DNA from: CAINVV01 sp037137375 | GTDB lineage: Bacteria > Bacteroidota > Bacteroidia > Bacteroidales > Prolixibacteraceae | Direction: 5' to 3' | Length of the DNA: 64,000 bases | Assembly: GCA_037137375.1 (NCBI GenBank) | Contig: JBAXKJ010000001.1 | Span: 62,001-126,000 of the forward strand | Shown: positions 1 through 9,273 of the stretch, piece by piece | Layout: each line of letters opens with the position of its first letter | Numbering within the stretch: position 1 is the first letter of the stretch | The notes under the pieces: model-generated | Seen by the model: the letters and a program-made list of their open reading frames with translations, nothing else | Databases searched by the model: none | What the model was told of the DNA's origin: nothing | Position numbers and translations under genes: made by a program

Positions 1-183
1 TATAAGACAGTTGTACGTCCTGCAAATTGGGATACGGATGGCGATGGCATGCCTGATGCCTGGGAAATTGCCAATGGATTAAATCCGAAAAATGGTAAAG
101 ACGGAATTAGCGATAAAAATGGAGACGGCTATACCAATTTGGAAGAATATCTCAATTCCCTGGTTTCCAGTCCTAAAAAATAA
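1..183 (+). CDS. C-terminal end of a secreted protein with a calcium-binding motif, probably a pectate lyase
   Basis: The reading frame is open from base 1 to a TAA at 181-183, so only the last 60 residues are visible. They hold the motif DTDGDGMPDAWE, followed by GLNP and DGYTNLEEYLN. This acidic Asp/Gly pattern is like the thrombospondin type 3 or EF-hand-like calcium loops found at the C-terminus of many Bacteroidota polysaccharide lyases. The next two genes act on pectin, which supports a lyase, but the catalytic part lies outside the window. A 9 bp gap to the next start suggests one operon. Confidence 0.6.
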   Translation, partial: YKTVVRPANWDTDGDGMPDAWEIANGLNPKNGKDGISDKNGDGYTNLEEYLNSLVSSPKK

Positions 184-192
184 TTATCTCCA

Positions 193-1410
193 ATGAAACT
201 ATTAAGATTATCTTTTTTTTTCGGACTATTAGTTTGCTGTGTTTCATATCATGTGTCCGGACAAAAAACGGACATTAAAAAAGTAAATTGTTTAATCGAA
301 CCATCCCTTCCATGGTCGCAACGTATGGCTAATAGCATCATTTGCGATTATCCCGAAGTGTGGAAGATGGAGGAAAGTGAAAAAATTAAATGGGCCTATA
401 CCAAAGGTTTGGCATGCGATGCCTTCCTTTCTCTTTGGAAATCAACGGGAAACCGAGTCTATTTTAACTATGCAAAGGCCTACGCCGATACCTTGATAGA
501 TAAGAATGGGGTCATCTATGGTTATAAGATGGAAGACTATAACATGGATAATATTAATTCTGGTAAGATGTTGTTTGACCTCTACGCTGAGACTAAAGAT
601 CCACGTTATGAAACTGCACTGAAGACACTGCGCAAACAATTTGATAATCATCCAAGAACAACAGAAGGCGGATTCTGGCACAAGAAAGTTTATCCCCATC
701 AAATGTGGTTAGACGGTGTATACATGGGGGCAACATTTTATGTACATTATGGAAAGGTTTACAAAGAACCTAAATGCATTGATGATGCAATAAACTGGGT
801 AGTCCTGATGGAAAAAAAATCAAGGGATCCAAAGACAGGACTCTTATACCATGCCTGGGATGAAAGTAAAGAGCAAAAATGGGCCAATAAGGAAACCGGA
901 CAGGCGCCCCACTTTTGGGGACGAGGAATGGGTTGGTATGCAATGGCATTGGTAGATATTCTGGATAATATTTCAGAAAAAACAAAAAGAGATGTGATCA
1001 TCAAAATCATTCACCGAACTGCGGAGGCATTGGTGAAAGTTCAGGATAAAAAGTCGGGTGTCTGGTATCAGGTGCTTGACATGGCAGGCAAGGAGGGTAA
1101 CTATCTTGAGAGTTCCGGAAGTGCGATGTTCACCTATTTTCTGTTGAAAGCACTTAAAAATGGGTATTTGGATAAGACTTATTTACTCCCGGCAAAAATG
1201 GCCTATCAGGGAATGATAGACCATCTCATCAGGATAGAAAGTAATGGGAGAATTGTAATTACCCAGGCTTGCGGAGGCGCCGGTTTAGGAGGGAATCCTT
1301 ATCGGGACGGAAGTTATGAGTATTACATCAACGAAAAGAAACGGGATAATGATCCAAAAGCCGTTGCCCCATTTATTTTGGCGAGCTTATTAATTGAAGA
1401 ACTTAGATGA
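193..1410 (+). CDS. GH105 (GH88-like) unsaturated rhamnogalacturonyl hydrolase
   Basis: The protein has 405 residues and a signal peptide (about residues 1-23, ending VSGQ), so it is exported. The body is an (alpha/alpha)6-barrel of the YteR/GH105 type. Diagnostic stretches are NMDNINSG (Asp119) and HQMWLDGVYMG (Asp174), which match the two catalytic aspartates of the family, and HFWGRGMGWYAMAL further on. GH105 enzymes remove the unsaturated uronic acid left at the end of oligosaccharides by pectin or rhamnogalacturonan lyases, through hydration of the double bond. It lies between a probable lyase end and a PL10 lyase, so it would process their products. The exact substrate, homogalacturonan or rhamnogalacturonan, cannot be told from the sequence. 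Confidence 0.88.
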   Translation: MKLLRLSFFFGLLVCCVSYHVSGQKTDIKKVNCLIEPSLPWSQRMANSIICDYPEVWKMEESEKIKWAYTKGLACDAFLSLWKSTGNRVYFNYAKAYADTLIDKNGVIYGYKMEDYNMDNINSGKMLFDLYAETKDPRYETALKTLRKQFDNHPRTTEGGFWHKKVYPHQMWLDGVYMGATFYVHYGKVYKEPKCIDDAINWVVLMEKKSRDPKTGLLYHAWDESKEQKWANKETGQAPHFWGRGMGWYAMALVDILDNISEKTKRDVIIKIIHRTAEALVKVQDKKSGVWYQVLDMAGKEGNYLESSGSAMFTYFLLKALKNGYLDKTYLLPAKMAYQGMIDHLIRIESNGRIVITQACGGAGLGGNPYRDGSYEYYINEKKRDNDPKAVAPFILASLLIEELR

Positions 1411-1448
1411 TATTTTTTAACAGCGTTTATTCATAAAATGAAAATCTA

Positions 1449-3038
1449 ATGGTTAAGAGAATGCTTAAGTTAGTGGTTGTGCTGTTCTTACTAAATGGTT
1501 TAAGTACAACCCTATCAGGACAAAACAACAAGATTTCAGAAGCCGAAATTCTGAAATCTATTAAAAAATCTACCACCTATATGCTCGAAAAGGTCAGCTA
1601 TAAAGGGGGATTTGTGTGGGATTATTTACCCGATTTTTCACGTCAATGGGGTGAAATGGAGGCATACCGGACGATGGCATGGACTCAAAGCGATGGTACA
1701 CCGGCGATGGGAGAATTTTTCCTGGATCTTTATCATGCCACCAAAGATGAATTTTATTATCAGGCTGCCGAAAAAGTCGCTACCGCCTTGATTTGGGGTC
1801 AACACCCCTCAGGAGGATGGAATTATTGTTTTGATTTTGCCGGAGAGTCCTCCTTGAAACGGTGGTATAACACCGTCGGGAAGAATGGGTGGCGGCTGGA
1901 GGAGTTCCAGCACTACTATGGAAATGCGACTTATGATGATGATGCTACGGACTCTCCTGCAAGATTTATTTTACGCATTTATGCTGAAAAGAATGATCCG
2001 AAATATCGTCCTTCTATTGAGAAAACCATCCAGTTTCTGCTGGATAGTCAATACCCAATTGGCGGATGGCCTCAGCGTTATCCGCTTATGCATGATTATT
2101 CGAAGAACGGATTCCCGGATTACTCCTCCTATATCACCTTCAATGATGGTGTTCATCGGAATAATGTTCAGTTGTTGATCCTCTATTACAGAGTCTTGGG
2201 GATGCAAAAGTTAGTCGATCCTATTCTTCGGGCAATGAATTGTGTCATTGCACTCCAGCAGGGAAGCCCGCAACCAGGATGGGGAGACCAGCACAGTCTG
2301 GATTATAAACCGAATCATGCCCGATCCTACGAGCCGTGTTCGATGAATACACGACAAACCGCCCAATCAGTTGAAAATCTCATGGATTATTTTCAGATTA
2401 CCGGAGAAACCAAATTTCTTTCACGCATTCCGGAAGCCCTGGATTGGGTGGAATCAACAAAGCTCTCAGCAGCTGATGTTGCTAAGTATGGCGGCAATAA
2501 AGTAAAGGAAGATAATGTCGTTTGTCCAATGTACGTAGAGATCGGTACGAATCGGGGGCTGTATTCCCATAAGATTGGATCAAACGTAATAAATGGCCGT
2601 TATATCAATGATTATTCTCTTCCCGGGAAATTGGCCTTCCTAAAAATAAAAAGTATCCGCGACCGTTATAATCAATTGAAATCTATGTCAATAGAACAAG
2701 CAACGGCAGATTCTCCATTTAAAGCAATTGCCAAAACGTACAACTTTCCTGAAAATATCAAACTTAATCTAAAGAAAAAACCAACACCTCAAGAGGTTGC
2801 AAAACTTCTCAGCAGTCTGGTAAATGGAGAATATTGGCTATCACCAATTGCTGCCACATCTAACCCATATATTGGTGACGGCAGTATGGAAGTTGTTCCT
2901 GATGTCAATGTTGACAGACAGGTAGGGGATAAGTATGACACCTCACCTTTTGCTCCTGAACCTGAAATTTTAGGCATTACGACTAAATCCTTTATGCAAA
3001 ATGTGTCTCTGCTGGTATCCTTTTTAAAGATTAAATAA
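1449..3038 (+). CDS. Pectate lyase, family PL10
   Basis: This secreted enzyme of 529 residues has a signal peptide (about 1-25, ending LSGQ). Its PL10 signatures are GGWPQRYP, YITFNDGVHRNNVQLL and HARSYEPCSMNTRQT, which line the cleft of the (alpha/alpha)3 toroid. PL10 enzymes cut polygalacturonate by calcium-dependent beta-elimination. The catalytic core ends near residue 400. The last roughly 110 residues form an extra C-terminal part that I do not recognise. It follows the GH105 gene by 38 bp on the same strand, and together they can depolymerise pectin and process the ends. The start at 1449 is followed by a second ATG four codons later, and either fits the signal peptide. Confidence 0.88.
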   Translation: MVKRMLKLVVVLFLLNGLSTTLSGQNNKISEAEILKSIKKSTTYMLEKVSYKGGFVWDYLPDFSRQWGEMEAYRTMAWTQSDGTPAMGEFFLDLYHATKDEFYYQAAEKVATALIWGQHPSGGWNYCFDFAGESSLKRWYNTVGKNGWRLEEFQHYYGNATYDDDATDSPARFILRIYAEKNDPKYRPSIEKTIQFLLDSQYPIGGWPQRYPLMHDYSKNGFPDYSSYITFNDGVHRNNVQLLILYYRVLGMQKLVDPILRAMNCVIALQQGSPQPGWGDQHSLDYKPNHARSYEPCSMNTRQTAQSVENLMDYFQITGETKFLSRIPEALDWVESTKLSAADVAKYGGNKVKEDNVVCPMYVEIGTNRGLYSHKIGSNVINGRYINDYSLPGKLAFLKIKSIRDRYNQLKSMSIEQATADSPFKAIAKTYNFPENIKLNLKKKPTPQEVAKLLSSLVNGEYWLSPIAATSNPYIGDGSMEVVPDVNVDRQVGDKYDTSPFAPEPEILGITTKSFMQNVSLLVSFLKIK

Positions 3039-3060
3039 TTAATTATTTTTTCAGATCGTT

Positions 3061-6000
3061 TTAATCTTTAATACAACGAACGGAGAAACCGCTTCGTTTA
3101 TTGCCGGCATTTCGACCGACAGCTATTTGGTTGTTTCTCATGACCCGAAACCAGGCGGTTCCGGCCGCATCCTCCGTCGAAGTCCACCAGTTTCCGTCGT
3201 TCCCCAGTAGGCCAAAGACCGATTGAGCCCCACGGCCACCTCCTGGAAGCGCTGTAAAACCATTCGTATCTACACCTCCCGTATTAGGACTGGTCCAGTG
3301 AGTTGTACCGGATTCTTTCAATCTGGCGCCTGCAATATTTTCACCACCTAAAAAGGTCGTTAATTCAGTCCATTGATCGTCGCTTGGTACGCTCCAACCA
3401 GTTGGACAGAGCTTCCCGGTGTCAATGGTGAACCAGTTGTAAAGACCTCCATAAGTGCGCTTGTTGGCCTTATCGTTGTTGTACCAGCAATAACCAGGGG
3501 TTATCAACCTTCTCCAATTGACACTGTCCTCAACCAACGGAATATTGGTTCCATCATTATATTTGGTCGTTCTCAGGTTTTCCGCCATCCAAATCTGTGC
3601 ACCAATGGCAATTGCTTTATAAGTATTGCCATCCACATCCGATACAGGATCGATTTTAACAGGTGGCGAAGTAATAAAAGAGACTTGATTTCCATAAGAG
3701 GTGCCAGCGCTATTTATCGCGAATGCCCTGACATAATAGGTGATTCCATCAGTAAGCCCACTAATCTGTCCTCCAAATTGGCCAGTAGCTGCCCCCCCGG
3801 AAACCTTGCTGTCTGAAGTAGTTGGATTCTCACTGGTACTCCAGCAAATACCGCTTGAAGTAACCGCAGCGCCTCCATCAGAAACAATATATCCTCCACC
3901 TCTGGCTGATGTGCTGGTGATGTTTGTTGGCGGAATCGTTAGAACTGAAGCTAACGAAATACTAAGTGGAGTATCAAAAGTAATTTGATTTCCATAAGCA
4001 GTACCCACACTGTTGATGGCATAAGTCCTTACATAATAGCTCGTTCCGGCAGTAAGTCCGGTAATGTATGTGGTGAATGCTGCCCCGCCATTTCCTACCG
4101 GGACCTTGGTGTCTGAGGTGGTGGGATCTTGTGCGGTTCCATAAACAAAACCGCGCTCCGTAATCGTGGCGTTTCCATTGTTGGTTATACCTCCGGCCAA
4201 AATAGCTCCGCTAAAAGTTATTCCTGAAGCAGGAGCTGTTGTTAAGGTCGCAAGTGTTGGTATTATTATTGCGTTCGTTTTAAAAGTAATTTGATTTCCA
4301 TAGGCAGTACCCTGACTGTTGATGGCATAAGCCTTTTCATAATAGGTTGTACCGGCGGTGAGTCCTGTTAAGGTTGTTGTGAAAGTCCCGTTGCCATTGC
4401 CTACCGCAACTTTGGTATCCGAAGTAGTGGGATTTTGCGCCGTTCCATAAACAAATCCACGCTCCGTAACCGTGGCATTCCCATCGCCAGTGACATTTCC
4501 GTTCAATGTAGCTTCGGTAGTTGTAATTGCGGAAACTGCTGCTGTGACAACTGTCGCCATCGAGATGACTGTAGAAGCGGTTGTTTTAAAAGTAATTTGA
4601 TTTCCATAGGCAGGACCCTGACTGTTGATGGCATAGGACCTCACATTATAGGTCGTTCCGGCAGCTAGTCCGGTAATGGTTGTGGTAAAGGTCCCGGTAC
4701 CATTGCCTACCGCTACTTTGTTATTAGAAATGGTAGGATTTTGTACAATTCCATAAACAAATCCACGCTCTGTGACCGTGGCATTTCCATCGTTGGTGAC
4801 ACTACCGCTCAATGTAGCTCCGGTAAGGGTTATGGCAGTTGCCGGAGCCGTCGTCAAGGTCGCAAGCGAAGCGATAACTGTAGCGGTTGTTTTAAAAGTA
4901 ATTTGATTCCCATAAGCAGTACCCTGACTGTTGATGGCATAAGACTTAACATAATAGGTAGTTCCGGAGGTGAGTCCGGTTAAATTGGTCGTGAAATTTC
5001 CGGTGCCGTTTCCAACAGCTACTTTTGTGTCTGATGTTGTGGGATTTTGTGCCGTCCCATAAACAATTCCACGCTCTGTCACCGTGGCATTTCCATCTCC
5101 GGTGACATTTCCTCCTACCGTGGCCGAGGTTGTAGTGATATTTGAAGCATTTGCCGTCGTAAGAGTGGCTTGTGTCAATACCTTGGAAGTAACGAAGGAT
5201 AACTGATCTCCGTAACCAGTACCCGCGCTGTTGGTGGCGTAAGCCCTTACATAGTAAGTAGTTGCAGCAGTTAGACCTGCAATGAGACTCGTGTAATTCC
5301 CTGTACCATTACCATCGCTCGATCTTGAATTAGCCGTGGTCGGATTTTGGGTGGTGCTCCAGCAAACCCCTCTGGCAGTAACGGTCCCTCCACCGTCGGA
5401 AGTAATATTTCCACCCGAAGCAGCAGTTGTTGTGGTAATTGCACTAACGGCTGATGTTGTTAAAGTAGGTACCTTCGCTAATGTCGTAAATGAAACTTCA
5501 TTTCCGTATCCCGTTCCGGTTGAATTAGTGGCATAAGCCCTTACATAATAAATAGTTCCAGGATTAAGTCCGGCAATCGAACTGGTGAAATTCCCGGAAC
5601 CTGTTCCGTCCGTAGTTTTGGAGCTAGCCGTGGTTGGACTTTGGGTAGTGCTCCAGCAGACACCCCTGGCCGTAACCGTAGCTCCGCCATCTGCCGTAAT
5701 ATTTCCACCTGATGTGGCGGTGGCTGCGGTAATGAGGGTAATAGCATTCGTTGTTAATGTTGGTGCGACGGATAAGGTCTTAAATGAAACTTCATTTCCA
5801 TACCCGGTACCTGCAGGATTTGTAGCATAAGCCCTTATGTAATAGGTGGTTCCCGGATTAAGCCCTGCCAGTGAACTTGAGAAACTTCCGGTTCCTGAGC
5901 CATCTGTCGTCTTAGCGTCCGCAATTGTTGGATTTTGATTTGTACTCCAGCATACTCCCTTGGCAGAGACGGTCCCTCCGCCATCTGAAGTAATATTTCC

Positions 6001-6447
6001 ACCGGATACGGCGGTTGAAGATGCAATAGCAGTCGCGGCACTCGTAGTCAAGGCAGGGGCAATGGCTAAAGTTTTAAAAGAGACCTCATTTCCATATCCT
6101 GTTCCGGCTGAATTTGTTGCGTAAGCCTTTGCATAATAAGTAGTTCCGGGATTAAGCCCGGAAATGGAACTCGTGAAACTCCCGGTTCCGGTGCCATCTG
6201 TTGTTTTACTGTTGGTAATCGTTGGTCCGGATGAGGTATTCCAGCAAACACCTCTTACCGTCACGGATGCTCCTCCATCATCTGAAATATTTCCGCCGGA
6301 AGCAGCAGCATTCGAAGTAATGTTGCCGGGAGTAGTGGTTGTTAATTTGGGTTCAACAGGATCTACATGTGGTTTGCAACTTGCTAAAAAAAATATCCAA
6401 ATCAGCACGATCGGATAAATGTTACTTTGTCTGACAGTCCTCTCCAT
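3061..6447 (-). CDS. Lipoprotein with nine about 97-residue Ig/FnIII-like repeats and a C-terminal FISUMP domain
   Basis: The protein has 1128 residues. The N-terminus ends in the lipobox LASC, so it should be acylated and carried to the outer membrane. Nine tandem repeats of about 97 residues follow (roughly 37-925), each with GG.I..DGG..V..RG near the start and TYYVRAYA.NS.GT.YGN..SF at the end. Repeats 1-4 and 9 carry GVCWST; repeats 5-8 carry G.VYG..QNP, giving the order AAAABBBBA. The last 190 residues are a FISUMP (Fibrobacter succinogenes major paralogous) domain: DVDGNTYKAIAIGAQIWMAENL, YGGLYNW, CPTGWSVPSDDQW, and SGFSVRCIKD at the end. FISUMP proteins are surface proteins of unknown exact role, sometimes linked to polysaccharide breakdown or adhesion. 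The gene is convergent with the pectate lyase gene, with no clear terminator between them. Confidence 0.85.
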   Translation of the reverse strand: MERTVRQSNIYPIVLIWIFFLASCKPHVDPVEPKLTTTTPGNITSNAAASGGNISDDGGASVTVRGVCWNTSSGPTITNSKTTDGTGTGSFTSSISGLNPGTTYYAKAYATNSAGTGYGNEVSFKTLAIAPALTTSAATAIASSTAVSGGNITSDGGGTVSAKGVCWSTNQNPTIADAKTTDGSGTGSFSSSLAGLNPGTTYYIRAYATNPAGTGYGNEVSFKTLSVAPTLTTNAITLITAATATSGGNITADGGATVTARGVCWSTTQSPTTASSKTTDGTGSGNFTSSIAGLNPGTIYYVRAYATNSTGTGYGNEVSFTTLAKVPTLTTSAVSAITTTTAASGGNITSDGGGTVTARGVCWSTTQNPTTANSRSSDGNGTGNYTSLIAGLTAATTYYVRAYATNSAGTGYGDQLSFVTSKVLTQATLTTANASNITTTSATVGGNVTGDGNATVTERGIVYGTAQNPTTSDTKVAVGNGTGNFTTNLTGLTSGTTYYVKSYAINSQGTAYGNQITFKTTATVIASLATLTTAPATAITLTGATLSGSVTNDGNATVTERGFVYGIVQNPTISNNKVAVGNGTGTFTTTITGLAAGTTYNVRSYAINSQGPAYGNQITFKTTASTVISMATVVTAAVSAITTTEATLNGNVTGDGNATVTERGFVYGTAQNPTTSDTKVAVGNGNGTFTTTLTGLTAGTTYYEKAYAINSQGTAYGNQITFKTNAIIIPTLATLTTAPASGITFSGAILAGGITNNGNATITERGFVYGTAQDPTTSDTKVPVGNGGAAFTTYITGLTAGTSYYVRTYAINSVGTAYGNQITFDTPLSISLASVLTIPPTNITSTSARGGGYIVSDGGAAVTSSGICWSTSENPTTSDSKVSGGAATGQFGGQISGLTDGITYYVRAFAINSAGTSYGNQVSFITSPPVKIDPVSDVDGNTYKAIAIGAQIWMAENLRTTKYNDGTNIPLVEDSVNWRRLITPGYCWYNNDKANKRTYGGLYNWFTIDTGKLCPTGWSVPSDDQWTELTTFLGGENIAGARLKESGTTHWTSPNTGGVDTNGFTALPGGGRGAQSVFGLLGNDGNWWTSTEDAAGTAWFRVMRNNQIAVGRNAGNKRSGFSVRCIKD

Positions 6448-6613
6448 AGCTATTGATTTATATCAATATTTACATAAAATAACAACAAAAACTCATCACT
6501 TGGCTAGGAGACAGTCTTTTCAGTTTTTCTGGTGATAAATATAGTAGATTTTTAATAATTGCAATACTTTTTTTTTACCTTTTAAAAATCCCCAAAATAA
6601 TGAATTGTTTGAC

Positions 6614-6621
6614 TATTTTTG
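6614..6621 (+). promoter_or_regulatory. Candidate -7 element (TAnnTTTG) for the beta-propeller/GH43 genes
   Basis: TATTTTTG matches the Bacteroidota -7 consensus TAnnTTTG exactly and lies 72 bp before the ATG at 6693. I see no good TTTG -33 box 19-21 bp upstream, so the call is weak. The 245 bp gap here (6448-6692) holds the divergent control regions of the FISUMP gene and this operon. Confidence 0.35.
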
Positions 6622-6692
6622 AATACTTTCATTAAAGTAAAGCCTTACCAGGAAGGCATTAAAAGATATTATTCACTTTTTAAAATCATACC

Positions 6693-7712
6693 ATGAAAAA
6701 ATTGACCGTTGTTCTGCTTTTTGGATTGTTGATTGTTAGTACTTTTAGTTTAACAGCACAATCGGACTTTAAAATTGCCAGGAAAATCTCAGTAGGCGGT
6801 GAAGGCGGCTGGGACTACATTACCGTTGACGGTAATGCCTCCAGAATTTATGTTTCGCACACCTCCGTTGCCGTAGTTGTTGACATCAAAACAGGCAACG
6901 TTATTGGCTCAATTCCTGATACCAAGGGAATCCACGGAATAGCTCTGGTTCAGGATCTCAATCGCGGTTATACCAGCAACGGCCGCGATTCGTCGGTCAC
7001 CGTCTTTGATCTGACAACATTAAAAACAATTGAAAAGATAAAAGTCACCGGTGCAAATCCGGATTGTATCACTTACGATCCTTTCTCCAAGACCATTTTC
7101 ACGTTTAACGGTCGTAGCTCCAATGCTTCGGTCATCGATGTGAAAACGAATAAGGTCGTTGCTACCATCCCGCTCGACGGGAAACCGGAATTTGCCGCAA
7201 CCGATGGCAAGGGAAATGTCTTCGTGAATATCGAAAACAAGATCGGAGTTATTGATGTCATTAATACCAAAGATTTTAAGGTAATTCAACACTGGTCCAT
7301 CGCTCCGGGAGAGGAACCAAGCGGACTCGCACTCGATAACGAAACGCACAGGCTTTTTAGTGTTTGCAGCAACAAATTGATGGTGATTACCGATGCCCTG
7401 ACCGGTAAAGTAATCACTACCTTGCCTATCGGGGACAGATGTGACGGCGTTGCTTTCGATCCGGCAAAGAAATTGGCTTACAGTTCAAATGGCGAAGGTA
7501 CCATGACAGTCGTTCAGGAAGTTGATGCCAATACTTTCAAGGTTATTGCCACCATTCCAACCATGACGGGCGCCAGAACTATTGCCGTTGATAAGATTAC
7601 GCATCATCTGTATTTGCCCACGGCGGAATTTGGTGCACCTGCACAGGGTCAGACCCGTCCTTCCATGAAACCGAATTCATTTATGATCCTCGATATCGAA
7701 CCTGGTAAATAG
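6693..7712 (+). CDS. Secreted YncE-like (YVTN family) beta-propeller protein
   Basis: The protein has 339 residues and a signal peptide (about 1-22, ending LTAQS). The rest is a series of about 45-residue blades with patterns such as VAVVVDIKTGNVIGSIPD, SVTVFDLTTLKTIEKIKV and NASVIDVKTNKVVATIPLDG. This is the seven-bladed propeller of the YncE/YVTN group. Such proteins bind partners or ligands in the periplasm or at the surface, and no enzymatic residues are evident. It is followed after only 14 bp by the GH43 gene, so the two are probably co-transcribed. The function is not known from sequence. Confidence 0.75.
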   Translation: MKKLTVVLLFGLLIVSTFSLTAQSDFKIARKISVGGEGGWDYITVDGNASRIYVSHTSVAVVVDIKTGNVIGSIPDTKGIHGIALVQDLNRGYTSNGRDSSVTVFDLTTLKTIEKIKVTGANPDCITYDPFSKTIFTFNGRSSNASVIDVKTNKVVATIPLDGKPEFAATDGKGNVFVNIENKIGVIDVINTKDFKVIQHWSIAPGEEPSGLALDNETHRLFSVCSNKLMVITDALTGKVITTLPIGDRCDGVAFDPAKKLAYSSNGEGTMTVVQEVDANTFKVIATIPTMTGARTIAVDKITHHLYLPTAEFGAPAQGQTRPSMKPNSFMILDIEPGK

Positions 7713-7726
7713 GTTATTCAAATAAC

Positions 7727-8734
7727 ATGAAGTCCATACATTTTTTAGCAAAATGTGGCTTTTTGCTGCTATGCTTATTTTCAGTTACTACCGTGAACGC
7801 CAGGTCACCAAAGAAAAGTGCGCACCAGGATAGTATTAAACCTTTTGCTTTGTGGCCGGATCAGGATGGAAATCACATCCAGGCACATGGCGGTGGGATT
7901 ATTAAAATCAAGAAGACCTATTTCTGGTATGGGGAACAACGGGGAAAAGGACTGGATCCAAAATACCGTTATGTTAGCTGCTACTCATCCAAAGACCTGA
8001 CTAACTGGAAATTCAGGGGCAATGTCGTAAAAATGCTTCCACCCGACTCCATCTCACCGAACTGGGTGTTGGAGAGACCCAAAGTATTTTACAATGCGGG
8101 AACAAAAAAATATGTCATGCATTTTCACCTGGACGACCGAGGGTACAAAGTTGCTCAGGTGGGTGTCGCCATCTGTGACAAGCCCGATGGAGAGTTTAAA
8201 TTTGTAAAGAGGTTCAGGCCTTTGGGTCATGAAAGCCGAGATATCGGTCAGTTTATTGATGATGATGGTACCGCATACCTCGTCTTCGAAGACCGTCCGT
8301 TTGGTTTCCGTATTGCCCGGCTTTCCAAGGATTATATGGATGTGGAGAAGGAAATGACACTAGTGAAAGCCCATATGGAAGGGGGCGCAATCGTCCATTA
8401 CAACGGATTGTACTATTCCATCGGTTCTGCCTTGACAGGTTGGAATGCCAATCCTAATAAATATTCTACCGCTCCGACACTCGAAGGGCCCTGGACAGAA
8501 TTTAAAGACATCGCACCGGTCAAAACCAATACCTATGGTTCTCAGTCGACCATGCTCATGAAAGTTACCGGAACGAAAAAAACCACTGTGATTTTCATGG
8601 GCGACATTTGGAAACCGAGAACTCAGTTTGATTCTAGATACCTTTGGATGCCTTTGGAAATCGGAGACGGCAAACTGTGGCTTCCCGAACCAAAGCCCTG
8701 GAAACTAAATATCAAAACGGGGGAGACCTTTTAA
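7727..8734 (+). CDS. GH43 enzyme, exo-beta-1,3-galactanase-like (subfamily 24/34 type)
   Basis: The protein has 335 residues with a signal peptide (about 1-26, ending VNA). The five-bladed GH43 propeller begins with GNHIQAHGGGI and YFWYGE, typical of the galactanase branch, and lacks the usual N-terminal Asp general base. Glu116 (LERPKV), Asp172 (SRDIGQFIDDDG), Glu218 (MEGGAIVHYNG) and Gln273 (GSQSTM) have nearly the spacing I recall for Glu102, Asp158, Glu208 and Gln263 of the Phanerochaete enzyme, in which Gln replaces the base. That suggests cleavage of beta-1,3-galactan or arabinogalactan side structures. Activity on galactofuranosides (subfamily 34) is an alternative. Its stop overlaps the stop of the convergent gene at 8731-8734. 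Confidence 0.75.
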   Translation: MKSIHFLAKCGFLLLCLFSVTTVNARSPKKSAHQDSIKPFALWPDQDGNHIQAHGGGIIKIKKTYFWYGEQRGKGLDPKYRYVSCYSSKDLTNWKFRGNVVKMLPPDSISPNWVLERPKVFYNAGTKKYVMHFHLDDRGYKVAQVGVAICDKPDGEFKFVKRFRPLGHESRDIGQFIDDDGTAYLVFEDRPFGFRIARLSKDYMDVEKEMTLVKAHMEGGAIVHYNGLYYSIGSALTGWNANPNKYSTAPTLEGPWTEFKDIAPVKTNTYGSQSTMLMKVTGTKKTTVIFMGDIWKPRTQFDSRYLWMPLEIGDGKLWLPEPKPWKLNIKTGETF

Positions 8735-9129
8735 CCGATCTTCTTGCCGGCCATCGGACCGGGTTTCAGTGAGTGAATCTCATCAATGTGAATCAGAACA
8801 ATGGCTTTTGGTTTGGGCAGTCCCATTTTTACAGACATCTCAGCTGATTTCTCGTAGATTTCACCTTCCGCCTTTACTTCGGGAGTACCCACAAAGCGGT
8901 ATCCGTCCAGGATTTCCCGGTTGACCACCGCGACAGAGACTTTTGAACCTTCAAGGATATTTTTGAAGGTATTGCCACCCGTTCCTTCCGAAAATATCAG
9001 GGTCCCGTCGTTGAAAACCCGTGTAGAACGTTTGGGCGCATTGTTGGGAATGCCGTTCCTGTTAACAGTTGCGATGAAACATTGCTGGTTCATGATCATC
9101 TCCTTCATCTCCTGTGTAAGCTGAGCCAT
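8731..9129 (-). CDS. Pyridoxamine 5'-phosphate oxidase-like flavin-binding protein
   Basis: This is a small single-domain protein of 132 residues with the split-barrel pattern of the PNPOx-like family: FIATVNRNGIPNNAPKRSTRVF, then LIFSEGTGGNTFKNI, VSVAVVNRE and GYRFVGTPEV. Members bind FMN or F420-like cofactors and act as oxidoreductases or flavin carriers; the substrate cannot be predicted. I chose the start at 9129 (MAQLTQ) over an in-frame ATG ten codons earlier, because family members begin close to the LTQEMKEMI helix. The gene is monocistronic and convergent with the GH43 gene. No signal peptide, so cytoplasmic. Confidence 0.72.
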   Translation of the reverse strand: MAQLTQEMKEMIMNQQCFIATVNRNGIPNNAPKRSTRVFNDGTLIFSEGTGGNTFKNILEGSKVSVAVVNREILDGYRFVGTPEVKAEGEIYEKSAEMSVKMGLPKPKAIVLIHIDEIHSLKPGPMAGKKIG

Positions 9130-9220
9130 AGTTTTAGTTTTAATTTCATAAATATACAAACTATAAATATTCGATGGATACCCAGAAGGTTTACTTAGAA
9201 GCTGTTTAAATAAAAATATT

Positions 9221-9243
9221 ATAAGCGTAAAAAGTACGTTTAT
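9221..9243. promoter_or_regulatory. Candidate AraR operator 1 upstream of the arabinose operon
   Basis: This is an interrupted palindrome: arm ATAAGCGTA, 5 bp spacer, arm TACGTTTAT, with 8 of 9 positions complementary. It lies 100 bp before the transporter gene, whose operon encodes an AraR-type regulator. A second, weaker copy starts 53 bp downstream. The assignment to AraR is inference from position and symmetry. Confidence 0.5.
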
Positions 9244-9273
9244 TAATAATTATTTGTATATTGGTAGAATGAA

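Noticed and set aside
3373..6418. Several plus-strand frames opposite the FISUMP lipoprotein gene
   Set aside because: They recur with the repeat period of the minus-strand gene and only reflect its codon pattern.
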